Notes under the pieces: model-generated
What the model was told of the DNA's origin: nothing
Database searches by the model: none
The model's input: only the letters and a program-made list of their open reading frames with translations
Part shown: positions 24,769 through 32,781 of the stretch, piece after piece
How the letters are laid out: each line of letters opens with the position of its first letter
How positions within the stretch are numbered: position 1 is the stretch's first letter
Translations under genes and position numbers: made by a program
Assembly (NCBI RefSeq): GCF_000423105.1
Contig: NZ_AUHI01000004.1
Span: 124,001 to 188,000 of the forward strand
From: Halalkalibacillus halophilus DSM 18494
GTDB lineage: Bacteria; Bacillota; Bacilli; Bacillales; Alkalibacillaceae
Direction of reading: 5' to 3'
DNA: 64,000 bases

Positions 24769-26310
24769 TTATAATTCGTCTCTTTTTCGCCTTTTTAAAG
24801 GATAGTTTCTAGCTTCTTCTTTAAACGCTTTGACTAATGAGAAGATAATCATCAGCAGGATAAAGACAAACGGGAAAGCTGCAATGATTGACGCGGTCTG
24901 TAGCGCGCCTAGTCCTCCTTGCCATAAAAGCACAGAGGCAGTAGCAGACTGTACGATTCCCCATGCCATCTTAACTCTTAGTTGAGGATTAAGACTTCCA
25001 CCAGTCGTTTGCATTCCTAATACAAACGTAGCAGAATCGGCAGATGTAATAAAGAACGTACTAATTAATAAGATCGCAAGTAAAGTTGTAATTAAAGAAA
25101 ATGGATAACTTTCTAATACTGTAAATAAAGCGCCTTCTTCACCGATCTCTCCAATCACAGAGTAGACATCCATGTTCTGATGGTATTCAAGAGAAATCGC
25201 AGATCCACCAAATACTGAGAACCATAAAGCACCGAATACGGTAGGTACTAGTAATACCCCAATTACAAATTCCCTTACTGTTCTACCACGTGATACTCTT
25301 GCTATAAACATGCCTACAAACGGAGCCCACGCAATCCACCAAGCCCAGTAAAAGATTGTCCAACCCTCTAACCAATCCGTATCCTCTGCACTAAATGGTG
25401 TGGTACGAAAACTCATAGAGGGTAAGTTTTGAATATAACTACCAAGAGAAGTTGTAAAAAAGTTCATGATGAAATTCGTTGGACCAGCAAATAACAGGAA
25501 AAGTAAAATAACAAACATTAGGATAATATTTGTAGTGCTTAAATACTTAATCCCTCTATTTAAACCGGTTAATGCTGATAACATAAATAATACTGTTACA
25601 ATACCAATGATGATTAACTGTTGGGTAATCGTGTTCTCTAAGTTATCTGAAACAAATCCTAGACCGCTGCTTATTTGTTGTGCACCTAAACCTAGAGAAG
25701 TTGCGACACCGAAAATTGTTGCAAACACTGCAATTACATTTACTATTGTGCCATAGCCACCATTCATTCGTTCACCAAACAATGGTGTTAATGTACTGCT
25801 AATTAACCCTGGTGCATCCTTTCTAAATTGAAAGTAAGCCAAAGCTAAAGCTAAAATCGCATAAATTCCCCAAGGGTGCAGCCCCCAATGGAAAAAGCTA
25901 TATCTCATAGCGACGCGAGCAGCTTCATCATCATCCCCTACACTAAATGGAGGGGAATTATAGTGAGACAATGGTTCTGCAGCTCCCCAGAAAACAAGAC
26001 CTATCCCCATTCCTGCACTGAATAGCATTCCGAACCAGGTGATATAGTTATACTCTGGTTGATCGCCGTCTTTTCCTAGCACAATATTTCCATATTTAGA
26101 TACAACTAAAAATATAGCAAATATTAAAAAGGCTGTTGCACTTAAAAGGTAAAACCAACCAAAATTTGAAACAAGTATTCCTTGAATATTTTCTGTAACG
26201 TTATTTAAGTTTCCATTTGGTAAGAGACTTTCAGGAAGCACTCCCCAAATAATAAATAGCAGTGCAATAACTAAAGAGATATAAAATACTCTTGTTACTG
26301 ATTGCTTCAT
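24769..26310 (-). CDS. opuD: BCCT-family glycine betaine transporter, OpuD-like
   Basis: 513 residues with 12 predicted membrane helices. BCCT marks include GMLFSAGMGIGLVFWGAAEP, the Trp-rich betaine-binding helix IFYWAWWIAWAPFVGMFIARVSRG (quoted here as IFYWAWWIAWAP plus the following RVSRGRT loop) and FFITSADSATFVLG. The charged C-terminal tail (EEARNYPLKRRKRDEL) is short but basic, like osmosensing BCCT carriers. It imports a compatible solute with sodium, most likely glycine betaine; choline or proline betaine cannot be excluded. Single gene with its own terminator. The 285-bp upstream gap to the divergent deacetylase gene holds the promoters. Confidence 0.88.
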   Translation of the reverse strand: MKQSVTRVFYISLVIALLFIIWGVLPESLLPNGNLNNVTENIQGILVSNFGWFYLLSATAFLIFAIFLVVSKYGNIVLGKDGDQPEYNYITWFGMLFSAGMGIGLVFWGAAEPLSHYNSPPFSVGDDDEAARVAMRYSFFHWGLHPWGIYAILALALAYFQFRKDAPGLISSTLTPLFGERMNGGYGTIVNVIAVFATIFGVATSLGLGAQQISSGLGFVSDNLENTITQQLIIIGIVTVLFMLSALTGLNRGIKYLSTTNIILMFVILLFLLFAGPTNFIMNFFTTSLGSYIQNLPSMSFRTTPFSAEDTDWLEGWTIFYWAWWIAWAPFVGMFIARVSRGRTVREFVIGVLLVPTVFGALWFSVFGGSAISLEYHQNMDVYSVIGEIGEEGALFTVLESYPFSLITTLLAILLISTFFITSADSATFVLGMQTTGGSLNPQLRVKMAWGIVQSATASVLLWQGGLGALQTASIIAAFPFVFILLMIIFSLVKAFKEEARNYPLKRRKRDEL

Positions 26311-26536
26311 AATAAATTCAATCCTTTCTATTTAACTCAGAGGTCTTGAATAGGATGTTAATAAATATAATCTTCTATTCAATATGCTATTTCAAAAAAA
26401 GCACATCCCCTAGAATATAAAAACACACCTCATTTTGCAATGAATTAAATAGAACTATTAAATTTCTATAATATAGAATTATCTGACACGAATTTAATAA
26501 TTAAATTTTTTTTGTAAAATCGTGTAGAACGGACTA

Positions 26537-26564
26537 TTCACATAAGAATTAAGTGTTATATAAT
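26537..26564 (+). promoter_or_regulatory. Predicted promoter of the deacetylase gene
   Basis: TTCACA, 16-bp spacer, TATAAT, ending about 30 bp before the ATG at 26596. Confidence 0.6.
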
Positions 26565-26595
26565 GTAAACAATACATATTGAGGGGAGTCATTAA

Positions 26596-27504
26596 ATGAA
26601 GAAGCTTTTAGTCACCATGCTTATTTTCATTTTGGTGTTATTTGTTGCTTGTAGTGATGAAGATGCACAAGAGGAAGAAAATGAGCAAGAAGAAACAGAC
26701 ACAGGAGAAGTAGAAGACACAGAAAGTACGGAAGAAGAAACAGATTCCGGGGATAATGAAACAGACGAGAATGAAGAAGAGCATAGGGAGGAATCTTCAG
26801 AAGAAGATTCAGATGAAGATACAGACAGCAGCGAGGCCACAGACACTTCTGATAGTGAAGTGGAAGAGGAAGATATAGAGCCTCAATATGAAATGACAGA
26901 TCACTGGTCATTTCGTCCAATCGAAGATGCAGATCCAAATGTCGTTCTTTTAACAATCGATGATGGTCCTGACGGTGATTTTCTAGAAATGGCAGAAAAA
27001 CTTAAAGATATGGATGCTTCTGCAATTTTCTTTGTTAATGGTATTTTTATGCAATCAGACGAATCTCGTGAGATTGTTAAACAAATCCATGACATGGGCT
27101 TCCACATTGGAAACCACACGTATAACCATCAAAATTTACAAGAAGTATCTGAAGAAGAGCAACGTGAAGAAATAATTAGCTTAAATGAATTGATTGAAGA
27201 AGTGATAGGAGAGAAACCTGAATATTTTAGAGCACCTCATGGAGCTAACACGGACTATGCTAAGGAAGTAGTAGAAGAAGAAGGCATGCTATTAATGAAC
27301 TGGTCCTATGGCTATGACTTTATGGAAGGCTATATGGAAGAAGAAGCACTAGAAGATATAATGGTTAATACCGAACTATTAACGAATGGTGCAAATCTAT
27401 TAATGCACGATCGCCCTTGGACAAATGCTGCGTTAGAAGGAATTGTTGAGGGGTTACGAGAACAGGGATATGAGATTCTAGATCCAAACTTAATACAAAA
27501 ATAA
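26596..27504 (+). CDS. Polysaccharide deacetylase lipoprotein with acidic stalk
   Basis: 302 residues. The lipoprotein signal ends LFVAC (Cys 19). Residues 20-97 are an Asp/Glu/Ser/Thr-rich stalk with almost no hydrophobic residues. A NodB domain follows: TIDDGPD (120-126) with the catalytic and metal Asp, HIGNHTYNH with metal His 174 and 178, RAPHG (from 212) and the late MHD. It should remove acetyl groups from a wall polymer such as peptidoglycan N-acetylglucosamine, outside the membrane. No close B. subtilis counterpart sits at this locus, where slp is expected. Target sugar uncertain. Confidence 0.85.
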   Translation: MKKLLVTMLIFILVLFVACSDEDAQEEENEQEETDTGEVEDTESTEEETDSGDNETDENEEEHREESSEEDSDEDTDSSEATDTSDSEVEEEDIEPQYEMTDHWSFRPIEDADPNVVLLTIDDGPDGDFLEMAEKLKDMDASAIFFVNGIFMQSDESREIVKQIHDMGFHIGNHTYNHQNLQEVSEEEQREEIISLNELIEEVIGEKPEYFRAPHGANTDYAKEVVEEEGMLLMNWSYGYDFMEGYMEEEALEDIMVNTELLTNGANLLMHDRPWTNAALEGIVEGLREQGYEILDPNLIQK

Positions 27505-27510
27505 GTAGAA

Positions 27511-27541
27511 GAAGGTGAAGATATACTTCATCTTCTTTTTT
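27511..27541 (+). terminator. Terminator of the deacetylase gene
   Basis: Stem GAAGGTGAAG/CTTCATCTTC (one G-U pair), 5-nt loop, then T6. Confidence 0.87.
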
Positions 27542-27579
27542 TAGTGTTAGATAATTATTAATAATTTTACGTTCACCTA

Positions 27580-27608
27580 TTGTATTAATTAGTATGTCAT
27601 ATTATAAT
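27580..27608 (+). promoter_or_regulatory. Strong sigma-A type promoter of SR1/SR1P
   Basis: TTGTAT, exactly 17 bp, then perfect TATAAT; transcription should begin near 27615, about 34 bp before the SR1P start codon. Confidence 0.75.
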
Positions 27609-27648
27609 GTTTATAACATACTAAAACTAATGCAAAGGGGATTTGTAA

Positions 27649-27759
27649 ATGGGTACAATTCTTTGTTCTACCTGTCAAAAGGTCATTGATGTATTTGATG
27701 TAGAAAAGGTTACGGTATTATATAGTACACATTGTTCTTGCGAAAAACCTAAAAAATAG
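27649..27759 (+). CDS. sr1P: SR1P, GapA-binding peptide
   Basis: 36 residues starting MGTILCSTCQKVI, with AAAGGGG eight bases before the ATG. Two Cys pairs (CSTC near the start, CSC near the end) and the GTI start match the SR1P family of Bacillales. In B. subtilis this peptide binds glyceraldehyde-3-phosphate dehydrogenase GapA, stabilises its mRNA and promotes its contact with RNase J1. RNase J1 is encoded 10 kb upstream here. The peptide is encoded within the SR1 RNA. Confidence 0.8.
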   Translation: MGTILCSTCQKVIDVFDVEKVTVLYSTHCSCEKPKK

Positions 27760-27767
27760 TAATACGA

Positions 27768-27808
27768 AAAACAACCTAATGAAATCATATTAGGTTGTTT
27801 TTCTTTTT
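27768..27808 (+). terminator. Terminator of SR1
   Basis: Perfect 13-bp stem AAAACAACCTAAT/ATTAGGTTGTTTT, 8-nt loop, T-rich tail TTCTTTTT. Confidence 0.9.
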
Positions 27809-27923
27809 AATAGTATGGCACTTTCGTCAACCTACACAACAAATTAGCTAATTAAGCTTTCTGCATTTAAATTGAATCATGTTAAAATATCTGTATGATT
27901 TTTATAAAAGGAGGTAATTAATA

Positions 27924-28883
27924 GTGACCCATACTAAAATTACGAAATTATTAAATATTGAAGTTCCAATTATCCAGGGTGGGCTAGCGTATTTAGCTTA
28001 CGCTGAACTGGCATCTGCAGTTTCGAAGGCTGGTGGACTCGGTCAAATTACTGCTATGAGTTTGAATAATCCTGATGAGCTTAGAGCTGAGATACATAAA
28101 GTTAGAGAAGTGACAGATCGGCCTTTCGGAGTCAATTATGCGATCGGCCAACAGCGCCGCCCTTTTGAAGATATGGTGCAAGTTGCAATAGATGAAAAAG
28201 TACCTGTCATTTCAATAACAGGGGGTAATCCAAAGCCCGTTATGGATATGGTAAAGGGGACTGGTATTAAAGTGCTTGTTTTAGTCGCAGCAAAAAGACA
28301 AGCAATAAAGGCAGCTGAATTGGGAGCAGATGCTATTATGGTCGTTGGGCAAGAAGGTGGGGGCCATATAGGGAAAGATGACATTGGAACCTTTGTTCTT
28401 ACCCCAGAGGTGGCAAATGCAGTGGACGTCCCTGTAATTGCTTCAGGGGGTATTAGTGACGGTAAGGGACTCATGGCTGCATTAGCCTTGGGGGCAGAAG
28501 GAATCGAAATGGGAACACGTTTTATTGCCACTAAAGAATGCGTCCATGCCCACGAACTTTATAAACAAGATTTGCTTCAGGCAGATGAGCAATCGACTGT
28601 GATTATTAAAAGGAGCATAGGACAACCGGCAAGAGCTCTAAAAAATACATGGACGGAACGAATATTAAAATTAGAGCAGGAAGAAGTAGGTTATGAAGGT
28701 TTAAAAGAATTAATTAGTGGAAATGCAAATAAAGATTATATTTATGAAGGTTCAACCGACACTGGTTTTGGATGGGCAGGGCAAGTATCTTTGAGAATAA
28801 ACGAAGTACCTTCTGTGCAAGATTTGTTTGAAAAAATAAAAAGGGAAATGAAAATGGTTCAGAAAAAATGGAGCAATATGTAA
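27924..28883 (+). CDS. Nitronate monooxygenase family flavoprotein
   Basis: 319 residues, GTG start after AAAGGAGG. A TIM-barrel FMN protein of the 2-nitropropane dioxygenase family: PIIQGGLAYLAYAELASAVS at the N-terminus, GQEGGGHIG at the phosphate-binding turn, VIASGGISDGKGL, and ALGAEGIEMGTRF. It would oxidise alkyl nitronates. The FabK enoyl-ACP reductases share this fold and cannot be ruled out by motif alone. It is followed at 11 bp by yktA and may be co-transcribed with it. Confidence 0.8.
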   Translation: MTHTKITKLLNIEVPIIQGGLAYLAYAELASAVSKAGGLGQITAMSLNNPDELRAEIHKVREVTDRPFGVNYAIGQQRRPFEDMVQVAIDEKVPVISITGGNPKPVMDMVKGTGIKVLVLVAAKRQAIKAAELGADAIMVVGQEGGGHIGKDDIGTFVLTPEVANAVDVPVIASGGISDGKGLMAALALGAEGIEMGTRFIATKECVHAHELYKQDLLQADEQSTVIIKRSIGQPARALKNTWTERILKLEQEEVGYEGLKELISGNANKDYIYEGSTDTGFGWAGQVSLRINEVPSVQDLFEKIKREMKMVQKKWSNM

Positions 28884-28894
28884 GGAGGGTTTCT

Positions 28895-29164
28895 GTGGAT
28901 TATCATTACCCAATCGATCCAGATTGGACAACAGAACAAGTATTAATTGTAATAGAGTTTTTTAATAAAATAGAAGCGGCGTATGAGGATAAAGTTTCTT
29001 CAAGTGAAGTAATTCAAGCTTATAATCAGTTCAAAACAGTGATCCCGGCAAAAGACGAAGAGAAGCAAATGTTTAAATCATTTGAAAAACAGACAGGATA
29101 TGTTCCTTATAAAGTAGTAAAAGAAGCCAAAGCAGAACCAGACAATTCTGTGTTTCATATGTAG
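28895..29164 (+). CDS. yktA: UPF0223 protein YktA
   Basis: 89 residues from the GTG at 28895, which has TAAGGAGGG upstream; the longer frame from 28868 starts inside the previous gene and is less likely. The start MDYHYPIDPDWTTEQ and the late FEKQTGYVPYKVVKEAK match the small UPF0223 family. It is a cytoplasmic all-helical protein of unknown function. In B. subtilis yktA, yktB and yktC lie side by side, as here. Confidence 0.85.
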   Translation: MDYHYPIDPDWTTEQVLIVIEFFNKIEAAYEDKVSSSEVIQAYNQFKTVIPAKDEEKQMFKSFEKQTGYVPYKVVKEAKAEPDNSVFHM

Positions 29165-29171
29165 TAGAAAA

Positions 29172-29235
29172 AGAGCATATTTTATGACATGAAATAACCT
29201 TTTGGTTTTAAGTCATAAAAATATGCTCTATTTTA
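29172..29235. terminator. Bidirectional terminator between yktA and yktB
   Basis: AGAGCATATTTTATGAC pairs with GTCATAAAAATATGCTCT (one bulge) around a 23-nt loop; T/A-rich flanks on both sides. Confidence 0.8.
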
Positions 29236-29243
29236 GATTTGTT

Positions 29244-29885
29244 TTAGTTAACAGAGACTTGCTTGGTTAGGTTATAAAGTTCCATTAACTTTTGATACGT
29301 CTTCTGGCACTCTTCTACAAAAGCATCTCCATCTTTTAAAAGTTCTGAATCTCTATTAAATGTTTGACCGCAAAGAATTTCCGCCTTTTTTACATTTTCA
29401 AGACGATCAACTAATTCATCAAACTTTCCATTTTTCATTTCCTCATGTGAAAAAGTTTCTGGAATAGTATGATCCTTTGACCATTCATAATGATCGGGTA
29501 TTTTAGTTAGAATTTCATTTTTATTTTCTTTTAATTCTTTTGCAAAGTCAGTTTTAATTGGACTTTCATAAATAATAGCAAACCAAACAAATACATGAGA
29601 CTCCCACATTCCGATTTGAAAATGGGGTAACTTTTTATATCCTCTTTTGCTACTTGCTAAAGCAGCCCATGTGTCATCTGGTGGATTCTTTGTTCTACGA
29701 GCATGTTTTGCTACGTGTACGTACATTTCATCTCCAGCTAGAGCAGAAATGTTAGGTTCAACTGCGTTTGCAATTGCTTCAAGTTTTGGAGAAACACGAC
29801 TACGTAGCGCATCCATTCTTTCGTCCAATCCATCAATGTGAAATACGTCGAAATCTTTTTGATCAAACCCTTGAAAGTTTGTCAT
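29244..29885 (-). CDS. yktB: UPF0637 (DUF1054) protein YktB
   Basis: 213 residues with GAGGTGA before the start. Family marks are FQGFDQKDFDVFHIDGLDERM at the N-terminus (given here in two parts: FQGFDQKDF and IDGLDERM), HVAKHARRTKNPPDDTW, and PHFQIGMWESHVFVW. A soluble single-domain protein of unknown role. It is convergent with yktA and diverges from suhB, as in B. subtilis. Confidence 0.87.
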   Translation of the reverse strand: MTNFQGFDQKDFDVFHIDGLDERMDALRSRVSPKLEAIANAVEPNISALAGDEMYVHVAKHARRTKNPPDDTWAALASSKRGYKKLPHFQIGMWESHVFVWFAIIYESPIKTDFAKELKENKNEILTKIPDHYEWSKDHTIPETFSHEEMKNGKFDELVDRLENVKKAEILCGQTFNRDSELLKDGDAFVEECQKTYQKLMELYNLTKQVSVN

Positions 29886-30003
29886 GTCCTCACCTCATTT
29901 CAATAGTCCATTCCATTCTAGCACAGTAATTCATGTTATACTTACAATTAACTTTGTAAGACGAATTTTATTGAATCTAACTTAAAGGAGTAATGATTAT
30001 ATA

Positions 30004-30798
30004 ATGTCAGAAGTTAATAATGCATTTGAACATGCTAAAAAGTGGATACAAGAAGCTGGCGCTCAAATCAGAGAACAAATGAATCAACCGTTTGAAATAA
30101 ATACAAAAAAAGACCATACAGACTTAGTAACAGAAATAGATAAAAATACAGAGGAATTTTTTATTCATAAAATTAAAGAACATTTCCCTCATCATCAAGT
30201 TATGGGAGAAGAAGGTGTCGGCGAAGAGGTTACTAGTTTAGACGGAACCGTTTGGATAATTGACCCGATCGATGGGACCTTGAACTTTGTCCATCAACGA
30301 CGTTTCTTTGCTATTTCAATTGGTATATATGTAGATGGAGAAGGACTCTATGGATTAATATATGACGTCATGGAGGATTCTTTATATATAGGAATCAAAG
30401 GAAAAGGTGCTTATAAAAACGGAGAAAGATTAGCCGCCATTAATCAAGAGCGTACGCTTGAAGACGCCTTAATTGGAATTAATAACTTTTGGGCGATTCC
30501 AAATAAAAGATTAGATGAAACTAAAATCCATGAATTAGTAAGGAAAGTTAAAGGAACACGATCGTACGGCTCTGCAGCATTGGAATTTGCTTTTATTGCT
30601 GAGGGGATTATTGATGCTTATATCACGATGCGTTTAGCGCCCTGGGACATTGCAGCAGGTAAAATACTTGTCGAAGAAGTTGGAGGAATAACTACGAAAG
30701 TCGATGGTAGTGAAATTGATATGCTAAACGGCAATCCCGTCTTATGCTCCAATAAAGCGATACACCAATCCCTTCTTACCTTTATCAAGGAAAAATAA
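30004..30798 (+). CDS. suhB: Inositol monophosphatase family protein (SuhB/YktC)
   Basis: 264 residues. Mg-dependent phosphatase motifs are complete: HQVMGEEG with the metal Glu, WIIDPIDGTLNF, and the C-terminal APWDIAAGKILVEEVGG. It hydrolyses inositol monophosphate and related sugar phosphates in the cytoplasm. The true substrate in Bacilli is not settled, since inositol-1-phosphate synthesis is rare there. Start chosen at ATG 30004, with AAAGGAG upstream. Confidence 0.88.
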   Translation: MSEVNNAFEHAKKWIQEAGAQIREQMNQPFEINTKKDHTDLVTEIDKNTEEFFIHKIKEHFPHHQVMGEEGVGEEVTSLDGTVWIIDPIDGTLNFVHQRRFFAISIGIYVDGEGLYGLIYDVMEDSLYIGIKGKGAYKNGERLAAINQERTLEDALIGINNFWAIPNKRLDETKIHELVRKVKGTRSYGSAALEFAFIAEGIIDAYITMRLAPWDIAAGKILVEEVGGITTKVDGSEIDMLNGNPVLCSNKAIHQSLLTFIKEK

Positions 30799-30799
30799 A

Positions 30800-30827
30800 A
30801 TGGTTAACTCAGTTACGAGTTAACCAT
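30800..30827. terminator. Bidirectional terminator between suhB and ylaF
   Basis: ATGGTTAACTC/GAGTTAACCAT stem with a 6-nt loop, overlapping the ylaF stop. Confidence 0.78.
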
Positions 30828-31014
30828 CTATTTCGTTAGTCGATTGTTCTCTATAAGCTTTCTTTAACTTGAAACCATATCCCATTAACGCAAATCCAGC
30901 TAAGAAGAATAAGGCTACAAGCAAGTAATTACGATAACTTATGACGATCGCTGTAAGAATGAAACATAATACGACTCCAATAGATATTAATAACATTTTT
31001 GCATGATGACTCAT
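30820..31014 (-). CDS. ylaF: Small membrane protein, YlaF/DUF5325 family
   Basis: 64 residues from the ATG at 31014, which has TTGAGGTG upstream; a longer frame to 31044 lacks a site. The start is MSHHAKMLLISIG. Two membrane helices (about 7-25 and 30-48) are followed by a basic, hydrophilic tail. Matches the short YlaF family by length and layout; function unknown. In B. subtilis typA (bipA) follows ylaF, but it is missing here. Confidence 0.68.
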   Translation of the reverse strand: MSHHAKMLLISIGVVLCFILTAIVISYRNYLLVALFFLAGFALMGYGFKLKKAYREQSTNEIDG

Positions 31015-31137
31015 ATCTTTCACCTCAATAGTTTTAGTGTACATGATGTGACAATTTTTGAAAACATTAATTTTAAACTAGTCAGGGCAGTTAGATTTTA
31101 GTAAGATAAAATAGGAACTTGGAGGAGGTCGATTAGC

Positions 31138-31467
31138 GTGGAGAGTGGAATCAATGAAGCAGAACAACATTTTCGTTATTCTCCGATTGAAGGGTACTTT
31201 TTAGTAGATATTGGAGGAGACTTGGGTTTTTGGTTACTATTTTTAACCATTGCTGTATTAGCAATTATTACGTATAAATTAGGTTTCGCAAAAGAATTAC
31301 CTTTATTGAAATCATTATTAGTTTACATAGTATTAGTGCTTGGTTGTTTCATATTAATAGTATTTGCGATCTTATCACTACCTATTGTTGAAGTGCTAAT
31401 AGTTGTTGCCTTTATTCTTGGAACTTACCGCTTTCGTTTAGCCAGAGAAAGAAAAACCGATAAATAA
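31138..31467 (+). CDS. ylaH: YlaH-like membrane protein
   Basis: 109 residues, GTG start with GGAGGAGG upstream. An extracellular or cytoplasmic N-terminus of about 28 residues leads to three hydrophobic segments (about 29-48, 58-77 and 80-98), ending in a basic tail RFRLARERK. The PIEGYFLVDIGGDLGFWLL stretch resembles YlaH. Function unknown. A long inverted repeat follows as terminator shared with ylaI. Confidence 0.75.
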   Translation: MESGINEAEQHFRYSPIEGYFLVDIGGDLGFWLLFLTIAVLAIITYKLGFAKELPLLKSLLVYIVLVLGCFILIVFAILSLPIVEVLIVVAFILGTYRFRLARERKTDK

Positions 31468-31468
31468 T

Positions 31469-31540
31469 AAGAAAACCTGAATGTTAATTAAGGAGTGTAC
31501 CTTCTATAACGTACAACTTAATTACATTCAGGTTTTTCTT
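31469..31540. terminator. Long inverted repeat between ylaH and ylaI
   Basis: AAGAAAACCTGAATG and TTAATTAAG pair with CTTAATTA and CATTCAGGTTTTTCTT, with an inner GTAC/GTAC stem; T-rich at both ends for the convergent genes. Confidence 0.8.
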
Positions 31541-31558
31541 AAAAGCCTGAGTTCAAAT

Positions 31559-31762
31559 CTAATTTAGTAAATCGTCTTCAACTTCTTCACGATATAGTTT
31601 GAAGTTATCATTTTGCCTACGTTCATAAGTCTTTTTTGATATACGGTCATTACAATTATCACAAATATACGTCAGTTTACGTTTTTTGCGAAGTTGTTTT
31701 GCTAGTAATGAGAATGGATCAAGCTTGTTTATTTCGTCGCAAAGAATACACTGAGCGCGCAT
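31559..31762 (-). CDS. ylaI: YlaI-like zinc-ribbon protein (DUF2197)
   Basis: 67 residues from the ATG at 31762 behind GAGGTGA. Two CxxC pairs, QCILCDE and ICDNCND, form a likely zinc site, with a basic segment LRKKRKLTY between them. The family is restricted to Bacillales and has no known function; a nucleic acid role is possible given its charge. Confidence 0.82.
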   Translation of the reverse strand: MRAQCILCDEINKLDPFSLLAKQLRKKRKLTYICDNCNDRISKKTYERRQNDNFKLYREEVEDDLLN

Positions 31763-31908
31763 ATTTATCACCTCTAAATATGTGTTAGTAACAATTATAT
31801 CATGTAACGCAAATGAAAATCATTTTAAAATCGCCTACTTTCATGTTTTAAAAATTTATAGTAGGGAAAAAAAGAGTATAAGCAACTTTGAATTTGGAGG
31901 GATTTTGC

Positions 31909-32181
31909 ATGGCTAAGAAATATATAGTCTCTTCTGTAGTAGCTGCCGTAACAGGGCTAGTAGCGTACCTAATGGTTGATGAAAACAGAAGAAGTGAAAC
32001 AAAAAACAATCTAATTAAAGCAAAACAAAAATTAACTGGTGAAAAGGATTTGCCTATTGATCAAGCAGGAAAGCCAGAAATTGATCAATTAGAAAATGCC
32101 GATATGGTTTCTGAAGGTTCTCAATTCGGAGTTCAGTATTACAATGAGGTTAAATCCGAAGATGGAGAGCGAACAACATAA
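31909..32181 (+). CDS. Unidentified small membrane-anchored protein
   Basis: 90 residues from the ATG at 31909 with TTGGAGGG upstream. One membrane helix (about 4-21, YIVSSVVAAVTGLVAYLMV) precedes a hydrophilic, mostly acidic tail with a short basic helix (NNLIKAKQKLTG). It resembles small YtxH-like anchors in layout only. I do not recognise it. Good codon use, own terminator and clear ribosome binding site make it a credible gene. Confidence 0.65.
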   Translation: MAKKYIVSSVVAAVTGLVAYLMVDENRRSETKNNLIKAKQKLTGEKDLPIDQAGKPEIDQLENADMVSEGSQFGVQYYNEVKSEDGERTT

Positions 32182-32183
32182 TT

Positions 32184-32216
32184 AAAAAAGAACTCCCAAT
32201 ATGGGAGTTCTTTTTT
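32184..32216. terminator. Bidirectional terminator before ylaJ
   Basis: AAAAAAGAACTCCC, 5-nt loop, GGGAGTTCTTTTTT: perfect stem with T-tracts in both directions. Confidence 0.92.
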
Positions 32217-32230
32217 GTCCTGAAAAGAAA

Positions 32231-32716
32231 TTAACTTTTGGGAGGAGTTTCTGGTATATATCTCCCGACCAAATTTGATATTTCGTCAATGATTTGGTCT
32301 TGTGGACGTCCATTTTGGATACTGTTATTTATCTCATGGATTCTTGCTCGAATGTCTCCATCTGCTATTACAAATGCATAATGTCCAACTGGGTCATCTT
32401 TTAATGCTTCTGCAACAGAAAACTTTATAGTTCCAACACGCGATCGATCTAAACTTTCATCTACGTCGATACCAACTATTGTATAATCTCCAAATACAAG
32501 CGCTGTAGCATCATTTACATTAGGAACTTTATTTGCGATTTCTGATAGGCGTTCTGCAGCTTCTTGGTTTGTATGATCATTTGATTGGGTTATTTCCGAA
32601 TCATTTACTTGTAACAAATTTTCTTCTGTTTCAATGGAATGCTGACCTTGGTTACAAGCGAATAAGAAAATCGTTAGTATCAAAATGAACAACCATTTAT
32701 ATTTTGAATGTATCAT
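32231..32716 (-). CDS. ylaJ: YlaJ/YhcN-type sporulation lipoprotein
   Basis: 161 residues. The lipoprotein signal has lipobox IFLFAC (Cys 21). The YhcN/YlaJ domain follows from about residue 50, with marks VNDATALVFGDYTIVGIDVD and GHYAFVIADGDIRARI. Related proteins are found in spores and affect germination in Bacilli. In B. subtilis the phoH-like ylaK is the next gene, but only 65 bp separate ylaJ from ylaL here. Confidence 0.85.
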   Translation of the reverse strand: MIHSKYKWLFILILTIFLFACNQGQHSIETEENLLQVNDSEITQSNDHTNQEAAERLSEIANKVPNVNDATALVFGDYTIVGIDVDESLDRSRVGTIKFSVAEALKDDPVGHYAFVIADGDIRARIHEINNSIQNGRPQDQIIDEISNLVGRYIPETPPKS

Positions 32717-32781
32717 AAGAAAACTCCTTTTTACTCTATTGTTTGAATAAAAAGGAGAATTATAACTAACAATTATAGGAA

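Larger units (their letters stand above)
27615..27808 (+). ncRNA. Candidate SR1 dual-function RNA
   Basis: A transcription unit of about 190 nt, bounded by the promoter at 27580 and a 13-bp terminator stem (AAAACAACCTAAT/ATTAGGTTGTTTT, 27768-27801, then TTCTTTTT). It contains one short reading frame, SR1P. In B. subtilis SR1 lies in the same region after pdhABCD, is about 200 nt, base-pairs with ahrC mRNA and encodes SR1P. Unit size, position and peptide agree; base-pairing ability is not shown. The exact 5' end is inferred. Confidence 0.7.

Noticed and set aside
26592..26956. Ser- and Leu-rich open frames opposite the deacetylase stalk
   Set aside because: They are the complement of GAA/GAT-rich codons in the acidic stalk.
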